This document shows positions 42,299-50,905 of a stretch of 64,000 bases of DNA, piece by piece. Each line of letters begins with the position of its first letter. The first letter of the stretch is position 1. The translations under genes were made by a program, and so were the position numbers. The notes under the pieces were generated by a model. That model was not told the DNA's origin and did no database searches. It saw only the letters and a list, made by a program, of their open reading frames with translations. Source of the DNA: Pelagibius sp040217155 (lineage in GTDB: Bacteria > Pseudomonadota > Alphaproteobacteria > Kiloniellales > Kiloniellaceae); contig JAVJNS010000004.1 in NCBI GenBank assembly GCA_040217155.1, positions 1 to 64,000 on the forward strand, in the 5' to 3' direction.

Positions 42299-43675
42299 CT
42301 AAGCCTCGACTTCGGAGATGAACTCCTCGAACTTGCCGGCTCCGCGTTTGGGGATCTCGTCGACATAGGTCAGCCTGATCTCGAAGGGGTGGCGAAAGTT
42401 CTTGGTGATCAGCGCCTTCTGCCCGGCCTCTTCCTCGGCCGTCAAAGGCCCGGTGACCACCATCAGCTTTTCGATCACCTCGGTGCTGCGCTGAATGTAC
42501 TGGAATTCCCGCACCTTGGTGGTAATGGCACGAAATTCATCGTGCTCTCCAAGGTAAGGAAACTCCGAGCGGCCGTCGGGCAGGATCAGGCGGTTGCGTT
42601 TGCGCCCTAGCACCTTGTCGATCACCGGCAGGCCGCGGCCGCAGGCGCAGGGGGCGCCGAGCTGCGCATAGTCGCCCAACTCGTAACGAATCAGCGGCGT
42701 GGCGAAATTGTGCAGGCTGGTGATCAACACCCGTCCGACTTCCCCCGGTCCGCAGGGCTTGTCGTTCTCGTCCACCACTTCCAGCAGCACGTTTTCCGAC
42801 TGCACGTGGTAGATGTCATGCTGCGGGCACTGAATGGTCAGGTAGCCGGCTTCCTCGCAACTATAGGAGTCCTTCAGCGGGACCTGCCAGGCTTGCGTCG
42901 CCAGACTCCGCACCTTCTCGGTGACCGTTTCACCAACGGTCATCACCTGCTGGAGTTTTTTCAGCTCCAGCCCGTTGTCGATGCAATAGCTTGCCAAAGC
43001 CGCCAGGTTAGAGGGAAAGGAGATCAGATAATCCGGATCTTCACGCAGCAGCCATTCGACCTGCTCCTGGAGTTCGCTGGCAATGTTGAGCAACACCGCC
43101 GGACCGGTCGGATAGATGGAGCCGGAAGCCGGCCCCCAACCATCGCCTCGTGCGCCCTGCGGCGGCATGGCGACGCCCTTGCGCACCCAGCGGATGGCCG
43201 CCAGCTTACCCTGCAGGTCGCGTCCGGCCCAGAGATGCTCCCGCATCACGCAGGCGCGCCAGAACACTCCCGTCACCTCGGTACCGTTGAGGCGCACCGG
43301 CCGGCCGGTCGAGCCGGAAGTCTCTATCTGGTTCACCTTGCCATGCGACTTCGGCAATGCGGTAGTGTTGATGCTGTCGCCTGCACCCTGCAGTTCGGCG
43401 CGCTTGAGCACCGGCAAGCGGGCGATGGTCTCCCGCGTCACCTTTGCAGTGGGGTCAACGCCCGCCGCCGAAAAACGATCGCGGTAGAAGGGCACACTTC
43501 GCCCGGCATGGGTAAAGAGCGCCTGCAGTTGGCGTCCCTGATGAAAGAACAGCTCGTCTGGCCCCAGCCACTGCGTCTGCTCCAACTGGTAGAGCACCGA
43601 CATCAGGAGGGACGCCATGCGGCCGGGTATCGCCGGGCTGACTATGCCCGGAACTGTCGAACGTGGAATGCGCAA
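42299..43675 (-). CDS. Phenylacetate-CoA ligase-like adenylate-forming enzyme
   Basis: About 458 residues if started at the TTG at 43675, preceded by AGGGGGAGAG. An ATG at 43618 would remove the VPGIVSPAIPGR segment. It is a PaaK/CapK-type member of the acyl-CoA synthetase superfamily: VNQIETSGSTGRPVRL is the P-loop, and DSYSCEEAGYLTIQCP, ITSLHNFATPLIRYELGDYA and GRKRNRLILPDG follow, with a CACGRG Cys pair typical of PaaK. It should activate a carboxylic acid. It lies 37 bases downstream of a P450 on the same strand, and a GNAT gene converges on it. Confidence 0.87.
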   Translation of the reverse strand: MRIPRSTVPGIVSPAIPGRMASLLMSVLYQLEQTQWLGPDELFFHQGRQLQALFTHAGRSVPFYRDRFSAAGVDPTAKVTRETIARLPVLKRAELQGAGDSINTTALPKSHGKVNQIETSGSTGRPVRLNGTEVTGVFWRACVMREHLWAGRDLQGKLAAIRWVRKGVAMPPQGARGDGWGPASGSIYPTGPAVLLNIASELQEQVEWLLREDPDYLISFPSNLAALASYCIDNGLELKKLQQVMTVGETVTEKVRSLATQAWQVPLKDSYSCEEAGYLTIQCPQHDIYHVQSENVLLEVVDENDKPCGPGEVGRVLITSLHNFATPLIRYELGDYAQLGAPCACGRGLPVIDKVLGRKRNRLILPDGRSEFPYLGEHDEFRAITTKVREFQYIQRSTEVIEKLMVVTGPLTAEEEAGQKALITKNFRHPFEIRLTYVDEIPKRGAGKFEEFISEVEA

Positions 43676-43712
43676 GTTCTCTCTCCCCCTGGATGCCAAG
43701 CCGCACCGCTGT

Positions 43713-44960
43713 TTAGCGCCTGATCACCGCTACGGGCAGCGCTTGCAGCCCGCGGATCGACGTGTTTGGCTGCCAGCGCGGCGCGGCCTCTTTGAGTTCC
43801 ATTGCGCCGACGCGCTTCAACAAGGCCTCGAAGGCGACTTCACCTTCCAGCTTGGCCAGGCCGTAGCCCAGACAGTGGTGAATACCTTTGCCGAAAGCCA
43901 AGCTGGTTCCGTCGCGGCGCCCGATGTCGAGACGGTCCGGTTCGCGATACTGCCGCGGGTCGCGATTGGCTGCGCCGAACAGGCTGACCACATACTGTCC
44001 GGCCGGAATGCGGGTACCTCCCAGCACCACTTCCTCAGCCGTCCACCGGCCGATCTTCTGGATCGGGCTCTCGTAACGCAGGAACTCGTCAACCGCACTT
44101 TCCAGCAACTTCGGATCCTCCGCCAGCCGTTCGAACTCGCCGGGGCAGCGGATCAGCGACAAGGTGCCGTTGCCGATCAGGTTCTTGGTGGTTTCATGGC
44201 CGGCCCAGAGCAGAAACACGCAGTTGGCCAACAGTTCTTCTTCGCTTAGCGCTTCCTCGCCGGTGCTGCCGGCCAGCATTGCTGAGATCAAATCGTCGCC
44301 CGGCTCGCGTCGCCGCGCCGCAATGAGATCGCCCATATAGGCCATGAGTTCCTCGGTGGCGGGAATGCCGCTCGCCAATTCCTCCGAATCACCGCTGTCA
44401 AGGGCGCCGGTCAACTGGCCCGACCAGGTTTTCAACTTTTCATAGTCTTGCGCCGGCACGCCGAGAATGCGCGAGACGACGATCACCGGCAGCGGATAGG
44501 CGAAGTCGGCGATGACGTCGAAACCATCGGAATCGAGTGCATCGTCGAGCAAGCGGTCGGCGATGATCCGGATATCGCCGCGCAAGCCCGCAACCAGCTT
44601 GGGCGTGAAAGCCTTGCCCACGAGGCGGCGCAGTCTGGTGTGCGCCGGCGGATCGATGAACACCATCCAGCGGCTCAGCATCCGGTCGATGGCAGTGGGC
44701 TCGCGCGCCTCGCCACTGATCGGACTGGCGCCCGCCGGGGACTGACGCTGGAACCGCTTGTCGGAGAGCACCGCCGACACATCGGCAAAGCGGGTCAGAT
44801 ACCAGTCACCCCAGGGGCTGAGGAAGACCGGATCGGAATCACGCAGGGCATGAAGCAGCGGATAAGGATCATCCAGGTAGCCCGGCGCTTCGAAGTCGAG
44901 ATCGAAGCCGCCGGCCGATCGCCCGGCCTCTGCCGTCCCGTCGCTCTGCTCTGCCGTCAT
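43713..44960 (-). CDS. Cytochrome P450
   Basis: A 415-residue soluble bacterial P450. The I-helix is FLLWAGHETTKN, the K-helix E-x-x-R is EFLRYESP, and the heme-binding loop is FGKGIHHCLGYGLAKLE with the Cys thiolate. AAGGA lies three bases before the ATG. No fused reductase, so it needs a ferredoxin partner. The substrate is unknown. It sits upstream of the adenylate-forming enzyme, suggesting oxidation followed by CoA or AMP activation of one compound. It is downstream of prfB, but the functions look unrelated. Confidence 0.96.
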   Translation of the reverse strand: MTAEQSDGTAEAGRSAGGFDLDFEAPGYLDDPYPLLHALRDSDPVFLSPWGDWYLTRFADVSAVLSDKRFQRQSPAGASPISGEAREPTAIDRMLSRWMVFIDPPAHTRLRRLVGKAFTPKLVAGLRGDIRIIADRLLDDALDSDGFDVIADFAYPLPVIVVSRILGVPAQDYEKLKTWSGQLTGALDSGDSEELASGIPATEELMAYMGDLIAARRREPGDDLISAMLAGSTGEEALSEEELLANCVFLLWAGHETTKNLIGNGTLSLIRCPGEFERLAEDPKLLESAVDEFLRYESPIQKIGRWTAEEVVLGGTRIPAGQYVVSLFGAANRDPRQYREPDRLDIGRRDGTSLAFGKGIHHCLGYGLAKLEGEVAFEALLKRVGAMELKEAAPRWQPNTSIRGLQALPVAVIRR

Positions 44961-45030
44961 CTATCCTTCCCTCGCCGGACTGGGGCCGCAGTTTGCCGGC
45001 ACGAGGTTAATAAATTTTGCCCGAATCAGA

Positions 45031-46156
45031 TCACGCCTCGGTGCCGGAGGCCAGTCCTCTATCGAGCCGCGACGCCAGCGAAGCTTCCAAGAATTCGTCG
45101 ATGTCGCCGTCCAGCACGCCCTGTGCGTTGCCCTTCTCCACGGAGGTGCGCAAATCCTTGACCATCTGGTAGGGCTGCAGAACGTAGGAGCGAATCTGGT
45201 GGCCCCAGCCGATATCGGTCTTGGAGTCCGCCTCCGCCTGGGCGGCCGCCTCGCGCTTCTGCAGCTCATGCTCGTAGAGCCGGGCGCGCAGCATCGACAT
45301 GGCCTGCGCCCGGTTCTTGTGTTGCGACCGGTCGTTCTGACATTGCACCACGATGCCCGTCGGAATGTGGGTCATGCGCACTGCCGAATCGGTCTTGTTC
45401 ACATGCTGACCGCCGGCACCGGAAGCCCGGTAGGTGTCGACGCGCAGATCCTTGTCGAGCACCTCGATCTCGATAGTGTCGTCGATCACCGGATAGACCC
45501 AGACAGAAGCGAAGGACGTATGACGCCGCGCCTGGGAATCGAAAGGCGAAATACGCACCAGGCGATGGACTCCGGACTCGGTCTTCAGCCAGCCATAGGC
45601 ATTCTGGCCTTTGACCCGGATCGAGGCCGACTTGATGCCGGCTTCTTCGCCCGGGCTTTCTTCCAGCCATTCGATCTGGTTGCCGTGGGCTTCGGCCCAG
45701 CGGACGTACATACGCAGCAGCATCTGCGCCCAGTCCTGAGCCTCGGTGCCGCCGGCACCGGCATTGACCTCCACGTAGCAGTCGTTGGCGTCCGCCTCTC
45801 CGGACAGCAGGCTTTCCAGCTGCCGCTTGGCGGCGCGCGCCTGCAGGCCTTCGAGCTGCTTCTGCGCCTCCTGAACGCTGTCTTCGTCGCCCTCGCCCTC
45901 ACCCAGCTCCGCCAGGGTCACGGCGTCTTCGAGTTCCGCCTCGATGTCGTGAAACTGCTTCAGCGACTGCTCAAGGTGGGTGCGCTCGCGCATCACCTTC
46001 TGGGCGCGTTCCGGATCGTTCCATAGGTCTGGATTCTCGGCTTCGGCGTTCAACTCGTCGAGGCGCAGGGTCGCGGCATCGACGTCAAAGATGCCTCCTC
46101 AGCAGGGCCAACGACTGACGAATCTCGTCTGCCACCGCTTCGATTTCGGCGCGCAT
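45031..46156 (-). CDS. prfB: Peptide chain release factor 2 (programmed +1 frameshift)
   Basis: Release factor 2, recognising UGA and UAA. The first 23 codons begin at ATG 46156 (GGAG upstream) and run to an in-frame TGA at 46087-46085. The remaining 351 codons are in the +1 frame from 46086, giving about 374 residues. The full protein has the SPF stop-codon-recognition tripeptide in RISPFDSQARRHTSF and the catalytic GGQ in ASGAGGQHVNKTDSAVR. This autoregulatory frameshift is known for most bacterial prfB genes. It is located downstream of the PBP1A gene on the same strand. Confidence 0.96.
46084..46099 (-). promoter_or_regulatory. prfB programmed +1 frameshift site
   Basis: On the minus strand AGGAGG (46099-46094), CAT, CTT (46090-46088), TGA (46087-46085), C. 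This is the canonical layout: a Shine-Dalgarno-like element three bases before a slippery CUU followed by UGA-C. The ribosome shifts +1 when RF2 is low. Confidence 0.93.
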
Positions 46157-46300
46157 AAGCACTCCTTAATGACCGGTTGAATGGCCGCGGTCCGAAAGGG
46201 TGCCGGACGCACGGGCTTGTATACTTCAGATAACATCGCTCTAGGGTGTTCTTGTATCGGATTCCGGCCGCCCTCGTATAGGACCTATTGGCCAGGCGGC

Positions 46301-48727
46301 TTAGTAGAGCCCGCCGGTGCCGCTGGCCGCGGTGCTGCCGGTACGCGGGTTGTAGCCACCGTCAAGCACCACCTGGTTTCCCGTAGGCTCACTACCGGGC
46401 TTGAAAGCCTCCAGGAACACCTTCGTGTCGCCGGGGCGGGCAAGTTGCCCGGTCTCGGCGTTGAGGCGCACCAGACGGATATCCGGCGGAATGCGGAAGG
46501 GAACGACATCTTCCTTGGTCAAAGCCTCGGCCATGAAGTCCTTGAACAGCGGCGCGGCGACGTTGGACCCGGTGTCACGGGGCCCCAGCGTGCGCGGCTC
46601 GTCGAAGCCGACGAAAACGCCAACCACCAGATCGGGGCTGAAACCAACGAACCAGGTATCGATATTATCGTTGGTAGTGCCGGTCTTGCCGGCCAGGGGC
46701 AGGCCCAATTCGGCGATGCGCCGGCCGGTGCCGCGCTGCACCACGCCCTGCAGCATGCCGACGATCTGATAGGCCGAGCCCGGGTCGACTACCTGCTCAC
46801 GCTCGTCGGGCAGCACGGGCAGAGGCTGGTTCTGCCACGCTTCAACCAGGCAGACCTCGCAGACTCGCAGGTCATGACGATAGACCGTGCGCCCGTTGCG
46901 ATCCTGTACGCGGTCGATCAGCGTCGGTGAAATGCGCTTGCCGCCGTTCACCAGCATGGCGTAGCCGGTGGTGATCTGCATCAGGGTGGTCTCACCGGCG
47001 CCCAGCGCCATCGAAAGCACCGGCGCCATATTCTCGACAACGCCAAAGCGCCGGGCGTAGTCCACCACCTTGTCCATCCCGATGGTCTGTGCCAGGCGCA
47101 CCGTCATCAGGTTGCGGGACTTCTCGATGCCGACACGCATCGGCGTCGGCCCGTAGAACTCCTTGGAGTAGTTTGACGGCTTCCACTTACCGAGCCCCGG
47201 CCCCTGGTCGATCACGAAGGGGGCGTCCAGAATCATGGTCGCCGGCGTGAAGCCGCTGTCGAGTCCCGCCAGATAAACGAAAGGCTTGAAAGCCGAACCG
47301 GGCTGCCGCTTGGCCTGGGTCACGCGATTGAACTCGCTGCGCTCGTAGGAGAAGCCGCCGGCCATGGCCAACACCCGGCCCGTATGCGGGTCCAGCGCGA
47401 CCAGCCCGCCGTTCACATCCGGGATCTGGCGCAGTCCATAGACGCCTGCTTCCTCTGCCGCGCCTTCGGACTCCTCGGCTGCCGCCTCGACCAGCACGAC
47501 ATCCCCCGCCTTCAGCACGTCGCTGGGCTTCTTCGGCTCGTGGCCGATGCGCTGGTCCTCGATCCATTGACGGGCCCACTTGAGCTCGGCCATGGGAATC
47601 CGGCCCGCTGTCCCATCCACCAGCAGGATCTCCGCCTGCTTCGCGTCGACGGCAGTGACGGCGGCCAGTTGCCAGGCCGCGTCAATGCCGACCGGCCGTT
47701 CGATTTCCTGCAAGACGGCAATCACCGCAGCGCTCTCGCCGACGGCGATCTCCTGCAGAGGGCCGCGCCAGCCGTGGCGCCGGTCGTAGCTGATCAACCC
47801 CTCTCGCAACACCCGGTTGGCGATCTTCTGCAGATGCGAATCCAAAGTCGTGCGGACCGACAAGCCGCCGGCGTAAAGGCCGTCGTCGCCATAGAGGCGA
47901 ACCAGTTCGCGCCGGGTCTCCTCCGCGAAGTACTGCGCCTCGACCACCTCGGTTTCGTCGCGCCGGCGTACCACAAGAGGTTCGTCCGAGGCGCTCGCCT
48001 CCTCCTCAGCGGTGATCCTGCCATCCTCGGCCATGCGCTCGATGACCCAGTCGCGCCGCGCCACCGCGGCATCGTGCTTGCGCACGGGGTGATAGTTGTT
48101 GGGTGCCTTCGGCAGTGCCGCCAGGTAAGCGGCCTCGGCGATGGTCAGTTCGTCGAGCGACTTGTTGAAGTAGTTGAGCGCCGCGGCGGCAACCCCGTAG
48201 GAACCGAAGCCGAGATAGATCTCGTTCAGATAGAGTTCCAGAATGGTTTCTTTGGTGAAGGCCTGCTCGATGCGGAAGGCCAGAATGGCCTCCTTGATCT
48301 TGCGTTCGATCGATACCTCGTTGGTCAGCAGAAAGTTCTTGGCCACCTGCTGGGTGATGGTCGAAGCGCCGACAGGCCGACGGTCCGAGCCGAAATTAGC
48401 GAGATTGGTGACGATGGCGCGCAATACCGACATGAAATCGACGCCGGGGTGGCTGTAGAAGTTCTTGTCTTCGGCCGAGAGGAAAGCGTTGACCACGCGC
48501 CGCGGGATCGCCCTGATCGGCACAAAGACGCGTTTCTCAGTCGCATACTCGGCAAACAGGCTGCCGTCGCCGGCATGCACGCGGGTGACCGTCGGGGGTT
48601 GGTAGTCGGCCAGTTGACTGTATTCCGGCAGTCCGCGGCCATAGTGGTAGAACACATAAAGAACGCCCCCCGCGCCGGCGATGGCGAGGATCAAAACAAT
48701 TCCAAAGAGTGCGCCGAGTATTCTCAC
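46301..48727 (-). CDS. mrcA: Penicillin-binding protein 1A
   Basis: An 808-residue bifunctional class A PBP. An N-terminal membrane anchor is followed by the GT51 glycosyltransferase with FLSAEDKNFYSHPGVDF, GASTITQQVAKN, RKIKEAILAFRIE and LELYLNEIYLG. The transpeptidase has SxxK in PGSAFKPF, SxN in EKSRNLM and KTG in AGKTGTTND. It polymerises and cross-links peptidoglycan at the inner membrane. The assigned start is GTG 48727 without a good Shine-Dalgarno, inside a 14-bp tandem repeat. It lies downstream of the AmiC-like amidase, as in many alphaproteobacteria. Confidence 0.95.
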   Translation of the reverse strand: MRILGALFGIVLILAIAGAGGVLYVFYHYGRGLPEYSQLADYQPPTVTRVHAGDGSLFAEYATEKRVFVPIRAIPRRVVNAFLSAEDKNFYSHPGVDFMSVLRAIVTNLANFGSDRRPVGASTITQQVAKNFLLTNEVSIERKIKEAILAFRIEQAFTKETILELYLNEIYLGFGSYGVAAAALNYFNKSLDELTIAEAAYLAALPKAPNNYHPVRKHDAAVARRDWVIERMAEDGRITAEEEASASDEPLVVRRRDETEVVEAQYFAEETRRELVRLYGDDGLYAGGLSVRTTLDSHLQKIANRVLREGLISYDRRHGWRGPLQEIAVGESAAVIAVLQEIERPVGIDAAWQLAAVTAVDAKQAEILLVDGTAGRIPMAELKWARQWIEDQRIGHEPKKPSDVLKAGDVVLVEAAAEESEGAAEEAGVYGLRQIPDVNGGLVALDPHTGRVLAMAGGFSYERSEFNRVTQAKRQPGSAFKPFVYLAGLDSGFTPATMILDAPFVIDQGPGLGKWKPSNYSKEFYGPTPMRVGIEKSRNLMTVRLAQTIGMDKVVDYARRFGVVENMAPVLSMALGAGETTLMQITTGYAMLVNGGKRISPTLIDRVQDRNGRTVYRHDLRVCEVCLVEAWQNQPLPVLPDEREQVVDPGSAYQIVGMLQGVVQRGTGRRIAELGLPLAGKTGTTNDNIDTWFVGFSPDLVVGVFVGFDEPRTLGPRDTGSNVAAPLFKDFMAEALTKEDVVPFRIPPDIRLVRLNAETGQLARPGDTKVFLEAFKPGSEPTGNQVVLDGGYNPRTGSTAASGTGGLY

Positions 48728-48762
48728 GTCAGTGTTCTCACGTCTGTATTCTCACGTCAGCC
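48721..48762. repeat. Three tandem 14-bp repeats over the PBP1A start
   Basis: TTCTCACGTCAGTG (48721-48734), TTCTCACGTCTGTA (48735-48748) and TTCTCACGTCAGCC (48749-48762). On the minus strand each unit contains GACGTGAGAA, so each presents a GTG. The downstream one is the assigned PBP1A start. The two upstream GTGs begin 5-codon frames whose TGA overlaps the next GTG. The rest of the 246-base gap to the amidase shows nothing clear. Confidence 0.75.
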
Positions 48763-48973
48763 GTCTCTACGCTGTAAGCTCAACTCAGCCACCGCGGGGC
48801 CGCCGAGACATCCAATTTCGCGCGCATGCTATGGGAAAAGGCGTTAAGGAACCTCGACTCCCTGATACAAGCCCGATCACGATAGAGACTATCAACAAAA
48901 TGTGGCAGCCCTGTGGTTTCCGGCACGAGAAAAGCCGTCATCTGGCCCCTACATCACCGCCGGCCAAGCCATT

Positions 48974-50215
48974 TCAACTCCGATCCGCCGCCTTTTGCCG
49001 TTCAAAGTAACCATCAATCGCCCTGATAATCGATGCGATTATCTTATCGCGATGAGCGTGGCTGCGCAAAAGCCGTTCTTCCTGGCGATTGGACATGTAG
49101 CCGATCTCAAAGAGGACAGACGGCACCACCGGGGATTTCAGCACAGCAAACCCCGCAAAGCGGTGGGTATTGCGGAGCAACTTGGCCTCGCGGCCGACCT
49201 CGCGCACCAGATCGTTGGCGAACTTCTTAGAAAGGTTCATGGTTTCGCGTTGCGCCAGATCGATGAGAATATTTCTCACGTCGCCGGTCTGGTCGCCCAG
49301 GTTCACGCCGGCCAGAACGTCGGCGGCGTTTTCTGCCGCGGCAAGGGCGGCGGCTTCCTTGTCAGAAGCGGTCTCCGACAGAGTGTAGATCGAGGCGCCG
49401 CGGATCCTTCCAGAACTATGGACATTGGCGTGCAGTGACAAAAAGAGGTCCCCTTCGGCCTCCTGGGCCAGGCGGATCCGTTCGCGCAGTTTCAGGAAGA
49501 CGTCGCGCTCGCGGGTGATCACCACCCGATAGCGTCCGCTGGCTTCAAGAGCCTCCTTCAAGGCCCGGCCATAGGTCAGGGTCAGATTCTTTTCGTAAGA
49601 ACCTGAGACGCCGACGGCGCCGGGGTCGACGCCACCATGCCCTGGATCGATAACCACGGTCGGCCGCCGGTCGGTCGGCTTGGCCGGCGGCAGCGACGGC
49701 ACCGCCTCGGCCAGGGGAACCAGCGGCTCGTCGGAAACCGAGGTTGTCCCCGTGGCGGCGCCCTGAGCCGCGAAGTAGGCTTCACGGCTGACCGCCTCCA
49801 CGTCTACCACAAGCCGATGCGGCTTGCCGTCGCGCGGTGGAATGACGAAGACCTTCTGGAGATGGACCGGCCGTTTCACGTCCAGGACCACGCGGCTCGT
49901 TCCGGGGGCGAAGAGACCGAACCGCAAAGCGCTGATCAGCCCGCGGACCCGTGGCTGACGACCGTCAGGCAAGTTCCAATCGACCTCCGGAAGATCCAGG
50001 ACAACGCGAAAGGGATCCGGCAGCGTGAAAACTCGGTAGGGCAGGTCTTCACTCAGTTCCAGGACGAAACGGGTGCGCTCCGGGCTGTCCCCGATGCGTG
50101 CGGCGGTCACCTGAGGCTTGGCCAAGGCTGGCCCGGTGGCTGCCAACAGCAAAGATAAAACCAGCAAGAAGAGCCGGATTTTCAAGGCGTATTCCCAAAT
50201 ATTGCGTGTGTTCAA
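48974..50215 (-). CDS. N-acetylmuramoyl-L-alanine amidase with AMIN domain (AmiC-like)
   Basis: A 413-residue exported enzyme. A signal peptide (hydrophobic to ALA, residue about 32) is followed by an AMIN septum/peptidoglycan-targeting domain (about 33-145) and an amidase_3 catalytic domain. The zinc ligands are visible: VVIDPGHGGVDPG (His), the Glu in VITRERDVFLKLRERI, FLSLHANVHSS (His), and the C-terminal FEIGYMSNRQEE (Glu). It cleaves peptide stems for daughter-cell separation. It precedes the PBP1A gene and is divergent from rne. Confidence 0.95.
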   Translation of the reverse strand: MNTRNIWEYALKIRLFLLVLSLLLAATGPALAKPQVTAARIGDSPERTRFVLELSEDLPYRVFTLPDPFRVVLDLPEVDWNLPDGRQPRVRGLISALRFGLFAPGTSRVVLDVKRPVHLQKVFVIPPRDGKPHRLVVDVEAVSREAYFAAQGAATGTTSVSDEPLVPLAEAVPSLPPAKPTDRRPTVVIDPGHGGVDPGAVGVSGSYEKNLTLTYGRALKEALEASGRYRVVITRERDVFLKLRERIRLAQEAEGDLFLSLHANVHSSGRIRGASIYTLSETASDKEAAALAAAENAADVLAGVNLGDQTGDVRNILIDLAQRETMNLSKKFANDLVREVGREAKLLRNTHRFAGFAVLKSPVVPSVLFEIGYMSNRQEERLLRSHAHRDKIIASIIRAIDGYFERQKAADRS

Positions 50216-50905
50216 CGGCTCGACACCAGATATACGCGAATCCTGAGGCCCGGGCCAAGCCCTTCCGCGGCTCTGTCAGGCAGCAATCCCGCCGAATCGG
50301 CCGCCGCCGCGAGCCGTCCGCCCTCTTGTACGGGCAAATTGGGGCCAGGAACAGAGCGGCGCAAGCTTGCCAGTTACACGCAAAAGGGACCGCTTTGGCG
50401 GCTGAAAGGCCGAATATTGGCTGGTACGCCCTGCAGAGGCCTGATATTAGTGGCCTGCGATTCCTTTTTGCCTCCCGAGCCTTACCCTGAATGTGGCGTG
50501 GCAATGCGGCGGCGGCACCCGATTTTGGTGACTGCGCGCAGTCTGCAAGAAGCAGGCCCTCACACAGGGACAGACAACAGCGCTCGGGCGGGGGTTCGCG
50601 AATAATCGGGCCGCGTGGCCGCTATCGACAGCCGAAAGCCTGCGACAGAGACAACGTGGCTCCCCCAAATTCACGGTCTGGCCCTCCATAGATGGTGCGC
50701 CCAGGCCGTCGAGGTGCTGGCGGCGATTTCGCACGAGATAGCTGCATTGTCCTGGCCCTCGGATTGAAGAGAACGCTCGTTCAGATGACGGTCAAGGCAA
50801 CGTATTTGTCGACCAAACGAGTTCCCAAGACTTTCGCGCCGCGGCCGGGAGACAGCGAAGCTGTCTCTACGGATCCCGCGTTGCGCGTTCCGGAGTTTTC
50901 CCTTT
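50216..50905. other. Long divergent intergenic region (amidase/rne) with rne leader
   Basis: 690 bases without a convincing gene. It must hold the promoters of both divergent genes. Visible structures are a 12-bp palindrome ACTGCGCGCAGT (50531-50542) and the hairpin listed separately near the rne start. The length fits a long rne 5' untranslated region, as used for RNase E autoregulation in other bacteria. Confidence 0.5.
50849..50867 (+). promoter_or_regulatory. Hairpin in the rne leader
   Basis: GAGACAGC-GAA-GCTGTCTC, a perfect 8-bp stem with a 3-base loop, ends 38 bases before the rne start codon. In E. coli, leader hairpins mediate RNase E autoregulation. A similar role is inferred. Confidence 0.5.

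Noticed and set aside
46085..46087. In-frame TGA in prfB as a sequencing error or pseudogene
   Set aside because: The surrounding AGGAGG-CAT-CTT-TGA-C is the known programmed frameshift site, and the rest of the protein is intact.
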